From positions 124,001-188,000 of the forward strand of contig JBBPEB010000011.1 of the NCBI GenBank assembly GCA_039096225.1: 64,000 bases of DNA, written 5' to 3'. Below the pieces are notes generated by a model. That model saw only the letters and a program-made list of their open reading frames with translations, made no database searches and was not told the origin of the DNA. Of this stretch, positions 50,653-64,000 are shown one piece after another; position 1 is the first letter of the stretch, and each line of letters begins with the position of its first letter. The translations under genes and the position numbers were made by a program. Source of the DNA: Blastocystis sp. Blastoise. Taxonomy: Eukaryota; Sar; Bigyra; Opalinata; Blastocystidae.

Positions 50653-53600
50653 AAATGATCAAGATACCTTAATTCATACTATATTTAATTCTATAAAGAA
50701 TATATTTACTTCTATTACAATAGATATTATTCATACTCATATAAATAATACTACAATACAAATAGAACAATCTTTAATAGATGAATATAAGAATTTAGTG
50801 GCATTATATGATAAGAAATTGAAAGGTGTATTTGAATGGATAGATAGTAGTTTAATAGAAGCTATAGAATATGGTTATTGGGTTATTTTAGATAATGTTA
50901 ATTTCTGTAATGCAAATATATTAGATCGATTAAATTCATTATTAGAACCAAATGGTATATTAGTATTAAGTGAATGTGGACTACAAAATGGCCATATACG
51001 TATAATTAAACCACATCCTAATTTTAGATTATTTTTATTAATGAATCCACAATATGGTGAAATAAGTAGAGCTATGAGAAACCGTTGTGTAGAAATATTT
51101 ATTGTTCCTTTCCTTAAGAATGATTTGAATTTAATTTCTGAAGAAAAGAAGAAAGAAATAGAATTAGAAAAGATTAATGAATTAAATAAAAATAATGAAG
51201 AAAAAGAAAATGATAAGAATAATAAGAATAATAATAAAGAGGAGGAAAAGAAGAAGATGATGAAGAAATCAAAAGAAATTCAAAATGAGACTCTATCCAT
51301 TGAAAAAGATAAAGTTATTTCTATTCCTTCTATAACTATAGAAACATTATTTGATGAATATGATATACTTACTAATTGTGGTATATATAATAGTTATTTG
51401 AATATAATAATAATATCAATTCATCATGGATTACAAATAGAAGGATATAAACAAGGATATTATATAAATGAACGTTATTTGAAGAGATTTGTATTATTAT
51501 TATTAAAGCAAATACAGCAAGGTAATTCAATACAATCGATATTTAAAGATACATTACAACAAATATATCCTCTGTGTCTTCTATCTATATATAATACTAT
51601 AATAGATACATATGTACAAAGTATATCGTCACTTACTTTAGATTCTATGTTACCTACTTGTATATTACCTTCTAAATATACATCTATTGATAGTATTAAA
51701 GATAATAATAAATATATTCATAGAGAAGTATATAATTATATTATTTTATATTTATTATTATTATTATATTTATATTTATATTTATAATATTTATTATATA
51801 TTATATATATTATATATATTATTATATTTATTATATTTATTATATTTATTATATTTACTATTAAACTATCATTTATTATACATAAATTTCTACTCATTAT
51901 ACATTATATAGGCTTATTTGATTGAATATACATTTACTTTATTATATTTATCTCTTGCAAAACAATCATCATTATATTATTCTTTATATGATTTATTGTC
52001 TTCTTTCTGTTCTACTCTTTCTATTCCATTTAATATATCAAAAGAAATGTCTTATACAGAAATGATTCAGTATATATTAACTACTTTGATTCCTTCTTCT
52101 ATTAGTACTTATATTATGAATTCCCATGGTATTTTAACAGTTGATTTCTATAAAGAATTAACGGAATATATAAAAATATCTTGTCATACTTATGTTAATA
52201 ATAAAGATATAGATATTTTATTAGATCAAATTATGCAAATAACGTATTCTATATTAAATAATTTCTATACTTATGATTTATTTACTACATATACTTCTCT
52301 TCAACAAAAATTATATACTTATTCAAAATCATTAGAAATTTATCAATCTGAAGAAATATCATTATATACAGGTAATTATGATTCTACTTTAAAACCTTCT
52401 ATTTCTATGTTATTATCAAGTTTACCCAATGTACCTTATAATAATAATGATATATTAATTAATTTATTTAATGAAATATATTCTATGATCTATAAATATA
52501 ATGGTGAAAATAAACAAGAAAAAATACAAGAATATATAAATATAAAAGAAGAATTTAATAATCTTATTCAACAATTTTCTTATTTTATTTATTATATACC
52601 TTATTATATCCAATATTTATATATAAATGAATTTGATAAATTACCCTTAATTGATACTTATATGAATATAAATAGTTATTTCTATTTATCATTACAAGTA
52701 GATCTACAGAAAAAAGATAAAACACAAGTTGAAAATGTTGTTCCTTATATGTATATATATATATATATAGATTATTATTATATTTATTTATTTTATATTT
52801 TTAATTAGATATATATATATATATTTTATTTATATATATATATTATTTTAATTTCATTTAAATATATTTTATTCTAATAATCATAATAATAACTATATAT
52901 ATATATATATATAGTTCTTCTTTTATGTCTATAATAACTACAATACAACTTTCTCTTTGTTATTCTATAAATATAATAGATTTAACTACTTATCAATCTC
53001 TCCTAAAATATTATTCTAATTTCTTATATTACTTTACTTCATCTCCTATTCCTTATATGGATATGTATATATTATTAATATTACAACAATATCATACTAT
53101 ATTATTCCCTATTCTTCAACAACAATATATGGAGAATTATATGAATATATATACTTCGATAATAAAATCATTTGATGCTCAATCAGCTACATATTCCCGT
53201 GAATATTTATGGAAAAATCAGGGATTCCCATTATTACCTGGTAATAAACAAATTGCACATACAATTGATAGAATTACAAATATGGTATATAGATATTATT
53301 ATTATTATTATTTTTTATTATAATTTTATTCTTATTTTTTTATTTTTTTTTATTATAAATATATTCTAAATAGTTATTTTTATATTTTTATTTTTTTATT
53401 ATAAATACATTCTATATAGTTATCTTCTTTTATGTTACCTTCAAGATCATTAACAGTTTCGTCTATGCCAACAATGAATAATCTTTTCTTCCTTTCCTTC
53501 ACTACTGGCGATCGTTCTCTTCTGATTGACTCTATTTCAACACTTATTTGGGCAGATTCCCATGAAAAAGAACAAAATATTAATACACTATGTGAAAATA

Positions 53601-55911
53601 TTCTTGAATCTGTAACAAAAACTATAGAAACAACTAAAAATAATTTTAAGAAGAATTCAGAAATTATTCATGTGGAAGACGAAGAAAATCCATTTAATAT
53701 TCTTTATTTAAGAGATTCTATATATAATATATGGAATAAAATAGAAATAGAATTAATACAACAAAATGATTGGATTAAAATAGAATATAATTTATTAACT
53801 GAATTATTTATTAATAATTCACAAGTATATTTATTATTTATTTTATTATTATTATTTTATTATTATATATTATTTATATATTATTCATATATTATTATTA
53901 ATATATTATTCATATATTGTTATTTATATATTTATAAATCTCATTTATCTATCTATAGACTTCTTCTTTGAAATCTCGTTTATCTATTTATATTAATCAT
54001 TTAATTGCGAATAGTAATAGACAGCCGTTAACATTAGTACCTTTACAACAATTAAAATGGTTCATCCAATCAGATGCTTCTACTATCGATAAATCTATTG
54101 AAACTATTTCTTTTAGTGTTCGATATAAAGCTATATATTCTTATTTTGAATATTTATATAGTGATATTATGAAAGGTTCTGAAATTGTCTTTAGTCAATA
54201 TAAGCCACCAATAGATTTAAATAATCCTAATAATATTAATATGAATATTTATGGTTGTGATTTATTATTTAAACCTATTAAATTAACTTCTATATTAAGT
54301 TTATATTTACAAAAACAATCAACTACTTTAGAAAATGTGAAGAGTTTTATAGATATATATAAATCATTACTTTCTCAACAAGGTCAATTTATTGTTGTAT
54401 ATAATTATATTCTATATTTTATTTTATATTTATTTTATATTTTATTTTATGCTTATTTTTTATTTATTTTATATTTATTTTTTTATTTTTTTTACTATTA
54501 TATATATATATTTTACTATTATATATACATTATAAGCAACCCTTTTATACATAATTCTCTCTTTTCTATAGCCATCAAATATATCATTACTTGATAATTC
54601 TTTTACTTTATTTTATTCTCTACTTCGTGATTTATTGAATACATATATATCTCCTGTTTCTTCTATTCTATTACCTTCTACTTATAATGAACTTACACAA
54701 GAATTATTAATGAATATATATAATACTATTCAACATAGTGATGAAAATCTATTTATTTCTTTAATACAATCTATATATCTTCCTCTATTCTCTTTAATAA
54801 ATGAATATATACATCCTTCAACGACCATTCTTAAAGAGAATAATATGCCTACTAAAGCTATACTTATAGGATCCTTATATATTATATTATCTATTCTTCA
54901 ATATTCATTATTAATTCCATTAAATCCAGTAGATCCTGCATTAAAATCGTGGTTATTTAAACAAATGAATCAACAATATATTCATTCTTTAGAAACTTTA
55001 TCTCATTATATATTTTATTATATAAGTTTATATTATGGTAATAATGAAGATTCTATATTATTAAAGAATTATTTAATAGAAATTAATAATTTAATTGAAA
55101 ATGAAAAAATAAAAAATAAAGAATATGAAGAACATTCGATAGAACGAGAAGGTATTGATCAATTTAAATATTTATATAATGATTTAATTTCCTTTACAAA
55201 GTCAGTATTTAATATACAACGTATATCTACCTTACATTTACAATTATTAAAGAATATATCATTTATTACTTCATCTTCTCCTATATATAATAATATTATG
55301 AATATATATCAATTATTAATAGATCATAATCCTCAATTATTATTTAATACAAATATGAATATAAATCAACAATCACAAATAACTTTAAATACTATAACTA
55401 AAAAAGATAGTATTTTATTATTAAATGAAGTTGATATTATTGAATCTGCTTGTAAGAATTATAAATCTACATTAATGTCAAAATATACAAAATATTATGA
55501 TATATTAATACCTATATTTACTTCATTATATTTCTATCAATATGGATTAAAATTAGTATCTTCTATATTAAAGTCATCGTTATCAACAATACAATCTTTA
55601 TCTACTAATAATAATATATATATACATTCATCAACTATTCTTCAATATCCATTATCTATTATGATGAAAGAAAAACCAATTGATGATATATATACATTAA
55701 TTGAAACTGCTTCAGAATCTAATTCTACAAATATATATATTATATTATTAAATCAATTAATATTATATTCTAATTTACTTCGTAAACAAGGTCAAGAAAA
55801 TAATAAAGATATTTATATTATTATTAATCAATTATTTAAAATGTATGTTGATATATATAATAAACAAAAAGAAGATGAAATGATAAAGGTATGTTAGAGG
55901 TTATTTTTTTT

Positions 55912-55951
<40 letters not shown>

Positions 55952-58319
55952 TTATTTATTTTTTTATTTATTTTTTTATTTATTTTTAAATATATATTTT
56001 ATATATAAATAATATAATAATAATAAATATACATATATATATATATTTATAGAAACAAGAGGAGAATGAGATATTATATATAAAAGGTCATGAAGAAATA
56101 TTTGAATCCAAAGAAGAACAGCAAGAGAAAGAATATCAGCAATTATTCCCTGATTTCCACGGTTTATTTGAAGATGAAGAGAAAGAGACTGAAGAAGAGA
56201 AAGAGAAATCAATGGATATTGATGAAGATAATAATAATAATGAAGATGAAGATGAAGATGATAATAATAATAATAATAATGAGAAGAAGAAGAAAGAAAT
56301 TGAATTTATTGAAAGTTTTAATTGGAAGATTACAACTAAAGATATTCAATATATATATTTATTGCAAAAACAATTATTAATAGAAATAAATGATAAATCT
56401 ATTCAATTAATTCGTGAAGAATCACTTCAAAAATGTCTTCAAAGTAGTTCAAAATTAATTCAAGAAATATCACAAATATTATTAAGTGATATTGATGAAA
56501 AATCACGGTTATTTTGTGTTTTTGCGTTAGTACAAGGAGTAGAATCAAGTGAGTCAGGTTATGAATATAGTTTAATGAATAATAATAATATAGTTACTAA
56601 TAGTTTCCATGAATATAGTAATATAAAAGAAAGTGAATATATGTGTATGTCTTTAAGAGGTTTAAAGAAACGTATATTTGAATTATTAACATTATATCCT
56701 ACGCATGCAGGATTACAATATATATATAGAATAATAGAAAGATTATATAAAATGAATATAAATACATCTATATCTATATTATTGACAGGTATAGAAACAT
56801 TATATAATAAAATAAAAGATTGGGAAGTTGGTTCTCCTAAAGAATATTCATTAAGTAATTATATACCGACAATCACGGGACTTATTCAAAAATGGCGTAA
56901 AATGGAATTAGAATCATGGAGTGAACTTATTAATAGAGAAGTATGTAGTTGGTATTATTGTTTTTTTTTTTTTATTATTATTATTTTTTTTATTATTATT
57001 ATTTTTTTTATTTATTCTTTTTTTTAAATAATATAATTACAAAGTATATAATAATAATATATATATATATATATAGGAAATAAAGATGTCTGATCGTGCA
57101 ACGGATCGTTGGCCTTCTATATATTCGCTTCTTTTCCCTTCTTCTCTTCCTCCCTACCCTACTCCTTATATATTACATTCATTATATAAATATATAGATA
57201 TGGGTGTAGATATATATAATTTATGGATATATAATAATGAACAAAGAAGATCTGAAGGAAAAACTACTCAAGATATTATTAATATTAATAAGAAATATAT
57301 GAAATCTAAAGAAGAATATAAAAAGAATGAAACTATATTATATTTAAATAAATTATTTGATTCTTTAGATACTTATATACGTAATTGTAATATGAGTGAA
57401 TTTATTAGTCGATTACAATTATTAAGTACTTTTGCTAAATATATAAAGAAAATAATATCTACTGATAATAATAAATCAAATAAAGATGATGTCAACTTAT
57501 CTATTATTATGATGAATATGATGTATATATTTACTATATTTATTATATTTATTATATATTTATTATATATTTATTATATATTTATTATATATTTATTATA
57601 TTTATTATATTTATTATATTTATTCTATTTATTATATTTATTATTATTATTATTATTATTATATAGATATCATATATGCCGTTTCTATTCTCAATTTGTT
57701 CCTTATATTCAACAATATATTGTGAACATTAAAACACCTATTGTAAAGAAATTACAAGTATATAATAAATATATTAATAAAAATATAAATAAATATAATC
57801 ATATAATAATAATTATAATAATAATTATAATAATTATAGGATCAAATAAAGATAAGTAAATGGGATGACCAGAGTTATTATTCGCTTAAAGAAAGTAGTG
57901 AAAAGACACATCGTCTATTATTTAGATATGTGACAGAATATAAAGAAGGTATTGATGTTCCTGTCGCTCCTATTATAAATACATATATAACAAATCTTGA
58001 ATTGGATATAGAAGCTCAACAGAAAAAGCAAACAGAACGTGCAAATCGTAAGAATAAGACAAAACGTGAATTAGCAAGAGAAAAGAAAAGACAAGAAAGA
58101 ATGGAAAAATTATTAAAGAGACAAAATGAAGACAATAATAATAATAATGAGAAAGAGAAAGAAAAAACAAATGAAGATGAAGAAGAAGAAGAACGTAAAC
58201 AGATTATAGAAGATATTGAATTATATCGTTCTATAGGTACAGAAGAGAAATATACTAAAGTTATAGATAATCCTATATTCTATGATAAATATAAAAATAC
58301 TGTATTATCATCTCCTATA

Positions 58320-58368
<49 letters not shown>

Positions 58369-61300
58369 CTGATACTATTATTACATTTTCTAATAGTTCT
58401 ATTCTTATTCATAAGATTAAACAATATTTATCAAATCAAGAAATATGTTATTTCCTTGGGAATATTAATATTATTCGAGATATTGAAGAATTTAGTACTT
58501 ATATTATTGAAGAGATGGATACTCTTCGTAAAGAAAAATCATTTGTACAACGAAAACATAATGCTTATTCATCTCTTCTTAAATATCTTAAAGATCAAGT
58601 ATGTATTATTATATTTATTATTATATTTATTATTATATTCATTATTATTATTATTATTATTATATTTATTATTATATTATGTATATTATTATATATTATT
58701 ATATATACATTATTATTATTATTATATATAGGATATATCACATTTAACATCAACTCATTCTGAAGAGCAATTACAGAATAATATATTATTTACATTGAAT
58801 ATACCAGATATACATAATTGTATAAAGAGTATAATATCCACATTCCCTCAATTCCTTTCTCAAACGATTATTAATCAAATAAAAGATCAATGGAAATCAA
58901 CTGAAGATTATTATTATAAGATTATTATGTTATCTAAACAAATACACGTTGATGTTATTCATAATTTAAATACACAAATAACACCAACAGAAGCAAATCA
59001 TTCAATTGGTTATTGTGATAATATATTTACAAATATTTTACAGCAACGTCAAATATTAGATTGTTTATCAAGAGATTTATCTTCTATTTCAAATATATAT
59101 GCTTCTCTTACTCTAAATACATCGAATTCTAATGAAACTAAGAATAATCGTGATTATTTATGTATTTCGAATAAATCTATAAATATAAATACATTATTAC
59201 AAGAATTATTTAATATATATACACAAGTACTTGAAATTTTTGATGAATTATTATTATTATCTCAACGAGTAACTCAAAATGGTGGTCTTCCAATATCCGC
59301 GGTTATTATTAATTTAATTAATTCTATTCATTTAGTTTTATCTCAACAATTATTAACAATAAAACCCTATATATCACTTCCTTCTAGTTCATTATCTTCT
59401 TATATAAGTATAGATTCTATTCATATTATAGTCGATAGTTGGACTGTATTAGAACAACAACTTAATGGATATATACATACAATAAAAGAAATACAAGATC
59501 ATTCTATATATAATGATTCTAATCTATATAATGTTATTCAATACTTCCAAGAATTATGTGATAAGAAAGTAATAGTAATAAATTCTCTTCAATTATATAC
59601 ATATCATAATGGATTTGAATCTAATTATTTACAATATATTTGTCCAGAAGGTCAACTTGAATTAAATACTATTATAGAAAAAAGAAAAGTTATTGTAAAA
59701 GATATATTATTACTTATTCAACGTATAGTGTCTATATCAAAAGAAAATAAAGAATATTATATTCAGAATAATAATTCAATTACAATTGGTCATCAGACAG
59801 AAATCCTAATAAAATCATGGGAATCACTTCAATTATATAAATTATTTAAGGATTATAATGAGATGATTAATAGAATACATAATAATTCTTCTGAAGCTAC
59901 TCACATATGTTCACAGTGTCAAGGATTATCAATTATATATAATGATTTAATTCAATCTTTATCCCCATTATTTTATTATTTATTTAGTATTGTCTTTGAT
60001 CTATATAGTAATACATTATATTATACACGTTCATTATCAAAATTTAACTATATATTATTAAAAACCTTCCGTGAAATAATAATAAAAGGATTTTGTTCTC
60101 CTCCAAAACAAGAACAACAAGAAGAAGATCAACATCAAAGTATATTATATATTATTTATTATATATTATTTATTATTGATATATTTATTATTATATTATG
60201 ATATTTATTATTATATTATGATATTTATTATTATTATTATATTATTATATTATATAATATGTATTATAATTATTCACTACCCTATATATATAATATATAT
60301 AGAACAGGATGAAGAGCAAGAAGGTACAGGTATGGGAGAAGGAGAAGGTCGTGAAGATGTGTCTAAAGAAATAGATGATAAAGAACAATTAGAAGGTTTG
60401 AAAGGTGATCAGGAAGAAGAAACTGAGGATGAAGAGAATGAGAATAAAGAGAAACAAGATAAAGATGAAGGATTTGATATGGAAGATGATTTTGAAGGTA
60501 AAATGGAAGATATAAAATCAGATGAAGAAGATGATAAAGATGATGATGATGATGAAGAAGAAGAAAGTGATGATGAACGAGATATGGGTGATGCTGGTGA
60601 TGATGCTGAAGTTATTGATGAAGATATGTGGAATGATAAAGAAGAAAAAGATGAAGATGAGAAATTTGAAGAGAATGAGAAAGATCAAGAGTCTCATAAT
60701 ACTGATGAAATGACAACAAAAGAAGAAGATCAAAAAGAGAAAGAGAAAAAGAAAGAAGAAAAACAAGAGAAAGAACAAGTTAATAAAGAAGAAGAAGATA
60801 ATGTTGATGATTTTGAAGAGATAAATGATTTAAATGATCAACAGTATGAAGATAATCATTTTAATGATTTTGAAGAAGAAGAAAATGAAGATGCAGAAAA
60901 TCCTGAAGAAGCTCCTGAAAATGAAGAATTTGATGATAATATGCAATTAGATGGTGATGATAATGATAATAATGATGATGAAGAAGAAGAAGAAGAGAAT
61001 GATATGGATGATGAAGAGGATCCTACACAATTACCTGAAGATGTAGAAATGGTTGCAGAACCAAGTGATAATGAAGAAGGAAAAGAAGAAGAAGAAGAAG
61101 AGAAAGATGAAGATATAGATATGGTTGGTAATCAAGATAATATAATGAATAATGAAGATGAAGATAATAATAATAAAGATGAAGAAGAAAATAAAGATAA
61201 TGAAGATAATGAAATGGAAGAAGAAGAAAAAGAAGAAGAAAAAGATAAGAATACAGCTGCTTCAGAAGGTATTCAAGATGAGAAAGGTATTGATAATATA

Positions 61301-63272
61301 AAGAATAAAGATAAAGAGAAACCTCAGATGGGTGGTGAAAAGAAAGAAGAAGAAGAAGAAGAGAAAGAAGGAGAAGAAGAAAATGATGAAGAAGAAGAAG
61401 AAGAAGAAGATAAAGGAAAAGAAGGAGAAGAACAAGAAGGTATTGATGATGAAAAGATAGAAGATGATAATAATAATAATAATGAAGAAGAAGAAGTGAA
61501 TCCATATGAGGATAAGAAGAAAGCTATGAAGAAATGGCGTGAACGATTTGAGAAATTAGAAATGATTCCAAAAAAGAATAAAGAAGAAGATGATGAAGAT
61601 GGAATGAAAGAAAATGAAGAAGAAAAAGAAGAAGAAGAAAATGAAGAAAAAGAGAAACGTGATTTAGGAGCAAATATAAAAGAAGATGGTACAGGTGAAG
61701 AGGTAGTTGCTCCTAAAGATATAACTATGGATATTGATAAGAAGAATGAAGAAGATAATCGTATTGATATAGAAGAAGGTAAAGAAGAAGAAGATAATGA
61801 TGATGAAAATGACGAAGAAGATGATGAAGATAAGGATGAATATATGAAAGTAGAAGAAGAGAAGAAGAATCAAGATCGTGATGTAGATTTAGATTTCCCT
61901 GAAGAAGAAGAAGAAATAGAAGATAATAATAAGAATTTACCTGAAAATAGTAATTATCTTCAAACATTATTAGAACAAGAAAAAACTATACCTGAGTCTC
62001 CTGTTGATAATAATAATAATGATAATAATAAGAATAGTATATTAAGAGATACTGATTTGAATTTAGAAGTTCATGAAGAAGAAGAAGAAGAAAAAGAAGA
62101 TAATAATAATAATAATGTAGATAATTCTATAGTAAAAGATATTCATTCTCTTCATGAAGATATTGATGTATATAGAGATATACAGGTAACAGAGAATGGA
62201 ATGGAATTATGGAAATTATATGAATCTCAAACAGTTGAATTATCAACACGTTTATGTGAGCAATTAAGAATTCTATTAGAACCTTTGAAATCAACTAAAT
62301 TAGCTGGTGATTATAAGACAGGAAAACGTATCAATATGCGAAAGATTATACCATTTATTGCTAGTAATTATAAGAAAGATAAAATATGGTTAAGACGTAC
62401 AAAGCCAAGTAAACGTGAATATAATATTATTATTGCTCTAGATAATAGTATTTCGATGAAAGAGAATGGAGGTGGTGTTATAGGATTAAAAACAATGGCC
62501 CTTATTAGCAAGGCACTTACTCAGGTATGATTATTTATTTATTTTATTTATTTATTTTATTTATTTTATTTATTTTTTATTAATATTATTTTATATATTT
62601 AATATATATAATTTAACTATAGTTAGAAGCTGGTCAGTTAGGTGTTTTTTCATTTGGTAATACAGTTAAATATCTTCATTCATTGGATGCACCATTTACT
62701 GCAGAATCTGGTGCAAAGATAACAAGTCAATTTACTTTTAATGCAACAGAAACTAATTTTATTTTATCTTTGAAAACATTAAAAGAAATATGTATTGAAG
62801 CAAAAGAGAAAGCTCAAGGAGAAGCTAAGAATGCTATTCAAATAGTATTTATGATTAGTGATGGAAGAATAGATGGAGGTACTCGTTATGAAGTAAAACA
62901 ATTATTAAGAGAAATGGAAGAAAATAATATTTTAGTTGTTTTACTTATTTGTGATACAAATGGTATATTATTATGCTTATTTATTATTATTATCCAAAAT
63001 AATAATATTATTATTATTATTTGCATACTATTTTATATAATTAAATAAACCTATATCTATATATATATATATATATAGAAACTGGTAATTCAATAGTAGA
63101 TACAAAGATGGTATCTTATAAAGATCGTAAGATGGTAATTAAGTCCTATATGGAAGATTATCCTTTCTCTTATTATCTTATATTACGCGACATACATATA
63201 TTACCCGAATGTTTGTCTGACGCGCTTACTCAATGGTTCCAGCTACTCAATAATAGTAAACAATCATTATAA
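41138..63272 (+). CDS. MDN1: Midasin, dynein-like AAA+ ATPase of 60S ribosome assembly
   Basis: Removes assembly factors (Ytm1/Erb1, Rsa4) from pre-60S particles. I resolve 32 exons, from 41138-41163, 41235-42597 and 42795-42958 through 49940-51727, 54572-55888, 58732-60139, 60303-62524, 62623-62962 and 63079-63272. All 31 introns are GT-AG and the sum is 17913 nt, about 5970 aa (human about 5600). The six Walker A motifs appear in order: GEGSCGKTS (~294), GETGCGKTT (~655), GPTSTGKTS (~1077), GETGGGKTT (~1406), GSPGVGKTT (~1826) and GEESIGKSY (~2192). AAA6 carries a poly-Asn insert before its Walker B-like WVILDNVNFCN. A long divergent helical linker follows, then the Asp/Glu-rich region (exon 30, about 5050-5700), then the MIDAS domain with DNSIS (~5765) and SDGRIDGG. 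Complete and apparently functional. Confidence 0.96.
48941..49022 (+). repeat. MDN1 intron 15, a (TA)n microsatellite
   Basis: The intron is GTATATAT, a TA tract of about 70 bases, then AATAATCTCTAG. The donor and most of the intron are generated by the repeat itself. Confidence 0.9.
50569..50650 (+). repeat. Poly-Asn (AAT)n tract in MDN1 AAA6
   Basis: About 27 AAT codons after a short Ser run sit between Walker A and Walker B of the sixth AAA module. A shorter tract of the same kind is at 58321-58366. Confidence 0.95.
53330..53425 (+). repeat. Duplicated 3' splice site in MDN1 intron 21
   Basis: A unit of about 46 bp (ATTATAAATAYATTCTAWATAG then TTAT) occurs twice. The first AG ends at 53373, the second at 53419. 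Only the second leads into the exon 22 frame. Confidence 0.75.
60303..62150 (+). other. Asp/Glu-rich segment of MDN1
   Basis: About 600 codons, mainly GAA, GAT, AAT and AAA, giving the acidic tether that separates the AAA ring and linker from the MIDAS domain in midasins. The opposite strand is open as poly-Leu/Phe/Ile and should not be annotated. Confidence 0.9.
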
Positions 63273-63778
63273 ACTCTATTATTTAGTTATTTACTCTATT
63301 TATATATATATATTGAATTATTTATATTCATTTGTTCTCTATAAAGCATGTATTCTTTTTTTTATAAGATTTCTCTTTTATTCTACTTTTTAATTTTGTT
63401 AATATTTGTTTTTTTAATTTTTATGTGTTCTATTTGTTTTATATGTTTTATCAAATTTATTAATTGTGATTAAATAAAAATTGCTTGTTATGAATTTATA
63501 TATTAATAATTGTATGATTACAATAAAAATTTGATTAAACATAGCACTAATTAAGAATTAATTCTTTTAATTATTAAAACTCAATAATAACTAGAAAAAT
63601 GGAAAAGAAGAGAAGAATTTTGTTAAAAAAAAATGAAAATAGAAAAATGTAATATATATATTAATAATATTTAAATGAATTATAACCAAATAATTATAAT
63701 TTAAAATAAATAATAAAATAATTATATAGCGAATAAATAAATAAAATCCAAATTATAAATAACTATATATATATATAT
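63273..63778. other. Convergent 3' region between MDN1 and the Smr-domain gene
   Basis: AT-rich, with no open frame or RNA recognised. Confidence 0.6.
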
Positions 63779-64000
63779 TTAAAAATGGACTTTAATAATA
63801 CCATCACTTTCCTGAGTAAATTTAATGCTATTATTTCGAAGAAAACTTATAACTGCAGGTTTAATAACAGCTTTCTGACCAACACTATATATATATATAT
63901 ATAATGATGAATAAATATAATATTTCTTATAGATATAGAATATAAAAATAATTTTATATATATAACTATATATATATATATACCTATGAATACCTCTTCC
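63779..64000 (-). CDS. Smr-domain protein, C-terminal end only
   Basis: The minus-strand exons 64000-63984 and 63884-63779, joined across a GT-AG intron, read GRGIHSVGQKAVIKPAVISF and continue to KVHF and TAA. GRG-x-HS followed by a KPAV helix and a final IIKVHF strand is the second half of the Smr (MutS2 C-terminal) domain, found in endonucleases and in mRNA-surveillance proteins of the Cue2/N4BP2 type. Only about 41 residues are inside the window, so the rest of the protein and its exact role cannot be judged. The DxH half of the active site, which normally lies upstream, is not in view. Confidence 0.75.
   Translation of the reverse strand, partial: GRGIHRYIYIYSYIYKIIFIFYIYKKYYIYSSLYIYIYSVGQKAVIKPAVISFLRNNSIKFTQESDGIIKVHF

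Noticed and set aside
50879-50911. MDN1 AAA6 Walker B ending LDNVNFCN (Asn for Glu) as an inactivating change
   Set aside because: From memory, midasin AAA6 modules normally carry LDNxN here, so it is a family trait rather than damage in this copy.
60518-61967. Minus-strand Leu/Phe/Ile-rich open frames
   Set aside because: Antisense shadows of the Asp/Glu-rich MDN1 exon.

Overview
This window is nuclear DNA of a very AT-rich, intron-dense eukaryote, probably a protist or an early-branching lineage; I could not place it further. I traced 13 protein genes by joining exons. They contain about 112 introns, most starting GTATAT and ending TATATAG, many of them little more than TA, TTA or AAT microsatellite. 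Exons with poly-Asn and Asp/Glu tracts are common. The genetic code looks standard: the release factor eRF1 keeps TASNIKS, a YxCxxxF motif and GGQ, and 12 of 13 genes stop at TAA (PARG at TGA).

Layout, left to right. 1-4047 (+): 3' part of transportin (nuclear import receptor). 4895-7234 (+): PTB/hnRNP L-like RNA-binding protein. 9523-10392 (+): mitochondrial acyl carrier protein. 11418-10893 (-): ribosomal protein eL39. 18870-13108 (-): full-length ABCB-type transporter whose two ATP sites are both degenerate. 20039-20408 (+): DPY-30 (COMPASS subunit). 22893-20753 (-): poly(ADP-ribose) glycohydrolase. 25184-23346 (-): eRF1. 34088-25950 (-): CLASP-like TOG protein with a huge low-complexity insert. 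35159-38464 (+): membrane-anchored, catalytically degenerate GH13/branching-enzyme-like protein. 40646-39428 (-): dolichyldiphosphatase. 41138-63272 (+): midasin (MDN1/Rea1) in 32 exons, about 5970 aa. 64000-63779 (-): C-terminal end of an Smr-domain protein.

These are mostly housekeeping genes with no operon-like logic. Divergent pairs that may share promoters are ABC/DPY-30, CLASP/GH13 and DOLPP1/MDN1. No rRNA, convincing tRNA, CRISPR array, transposase or viral gene was seen.

The most interesting signal is in the introns. A small set (RPL39 intron 2, transportin intron 13, eRF1 intron 6, PARG introns 4 and 5) lacks GT-AG ends, and in each a short direct repeat of exon sequence brackets the intron. 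The transportin one looks like a U12-type AT-AA intron. Separately, three introns carry tandem duplications spanning the 3' splice site, so they offer two to five copies of the same acceptor. The ABC transporter and the GH13 protein both look like pseudoenzymes.
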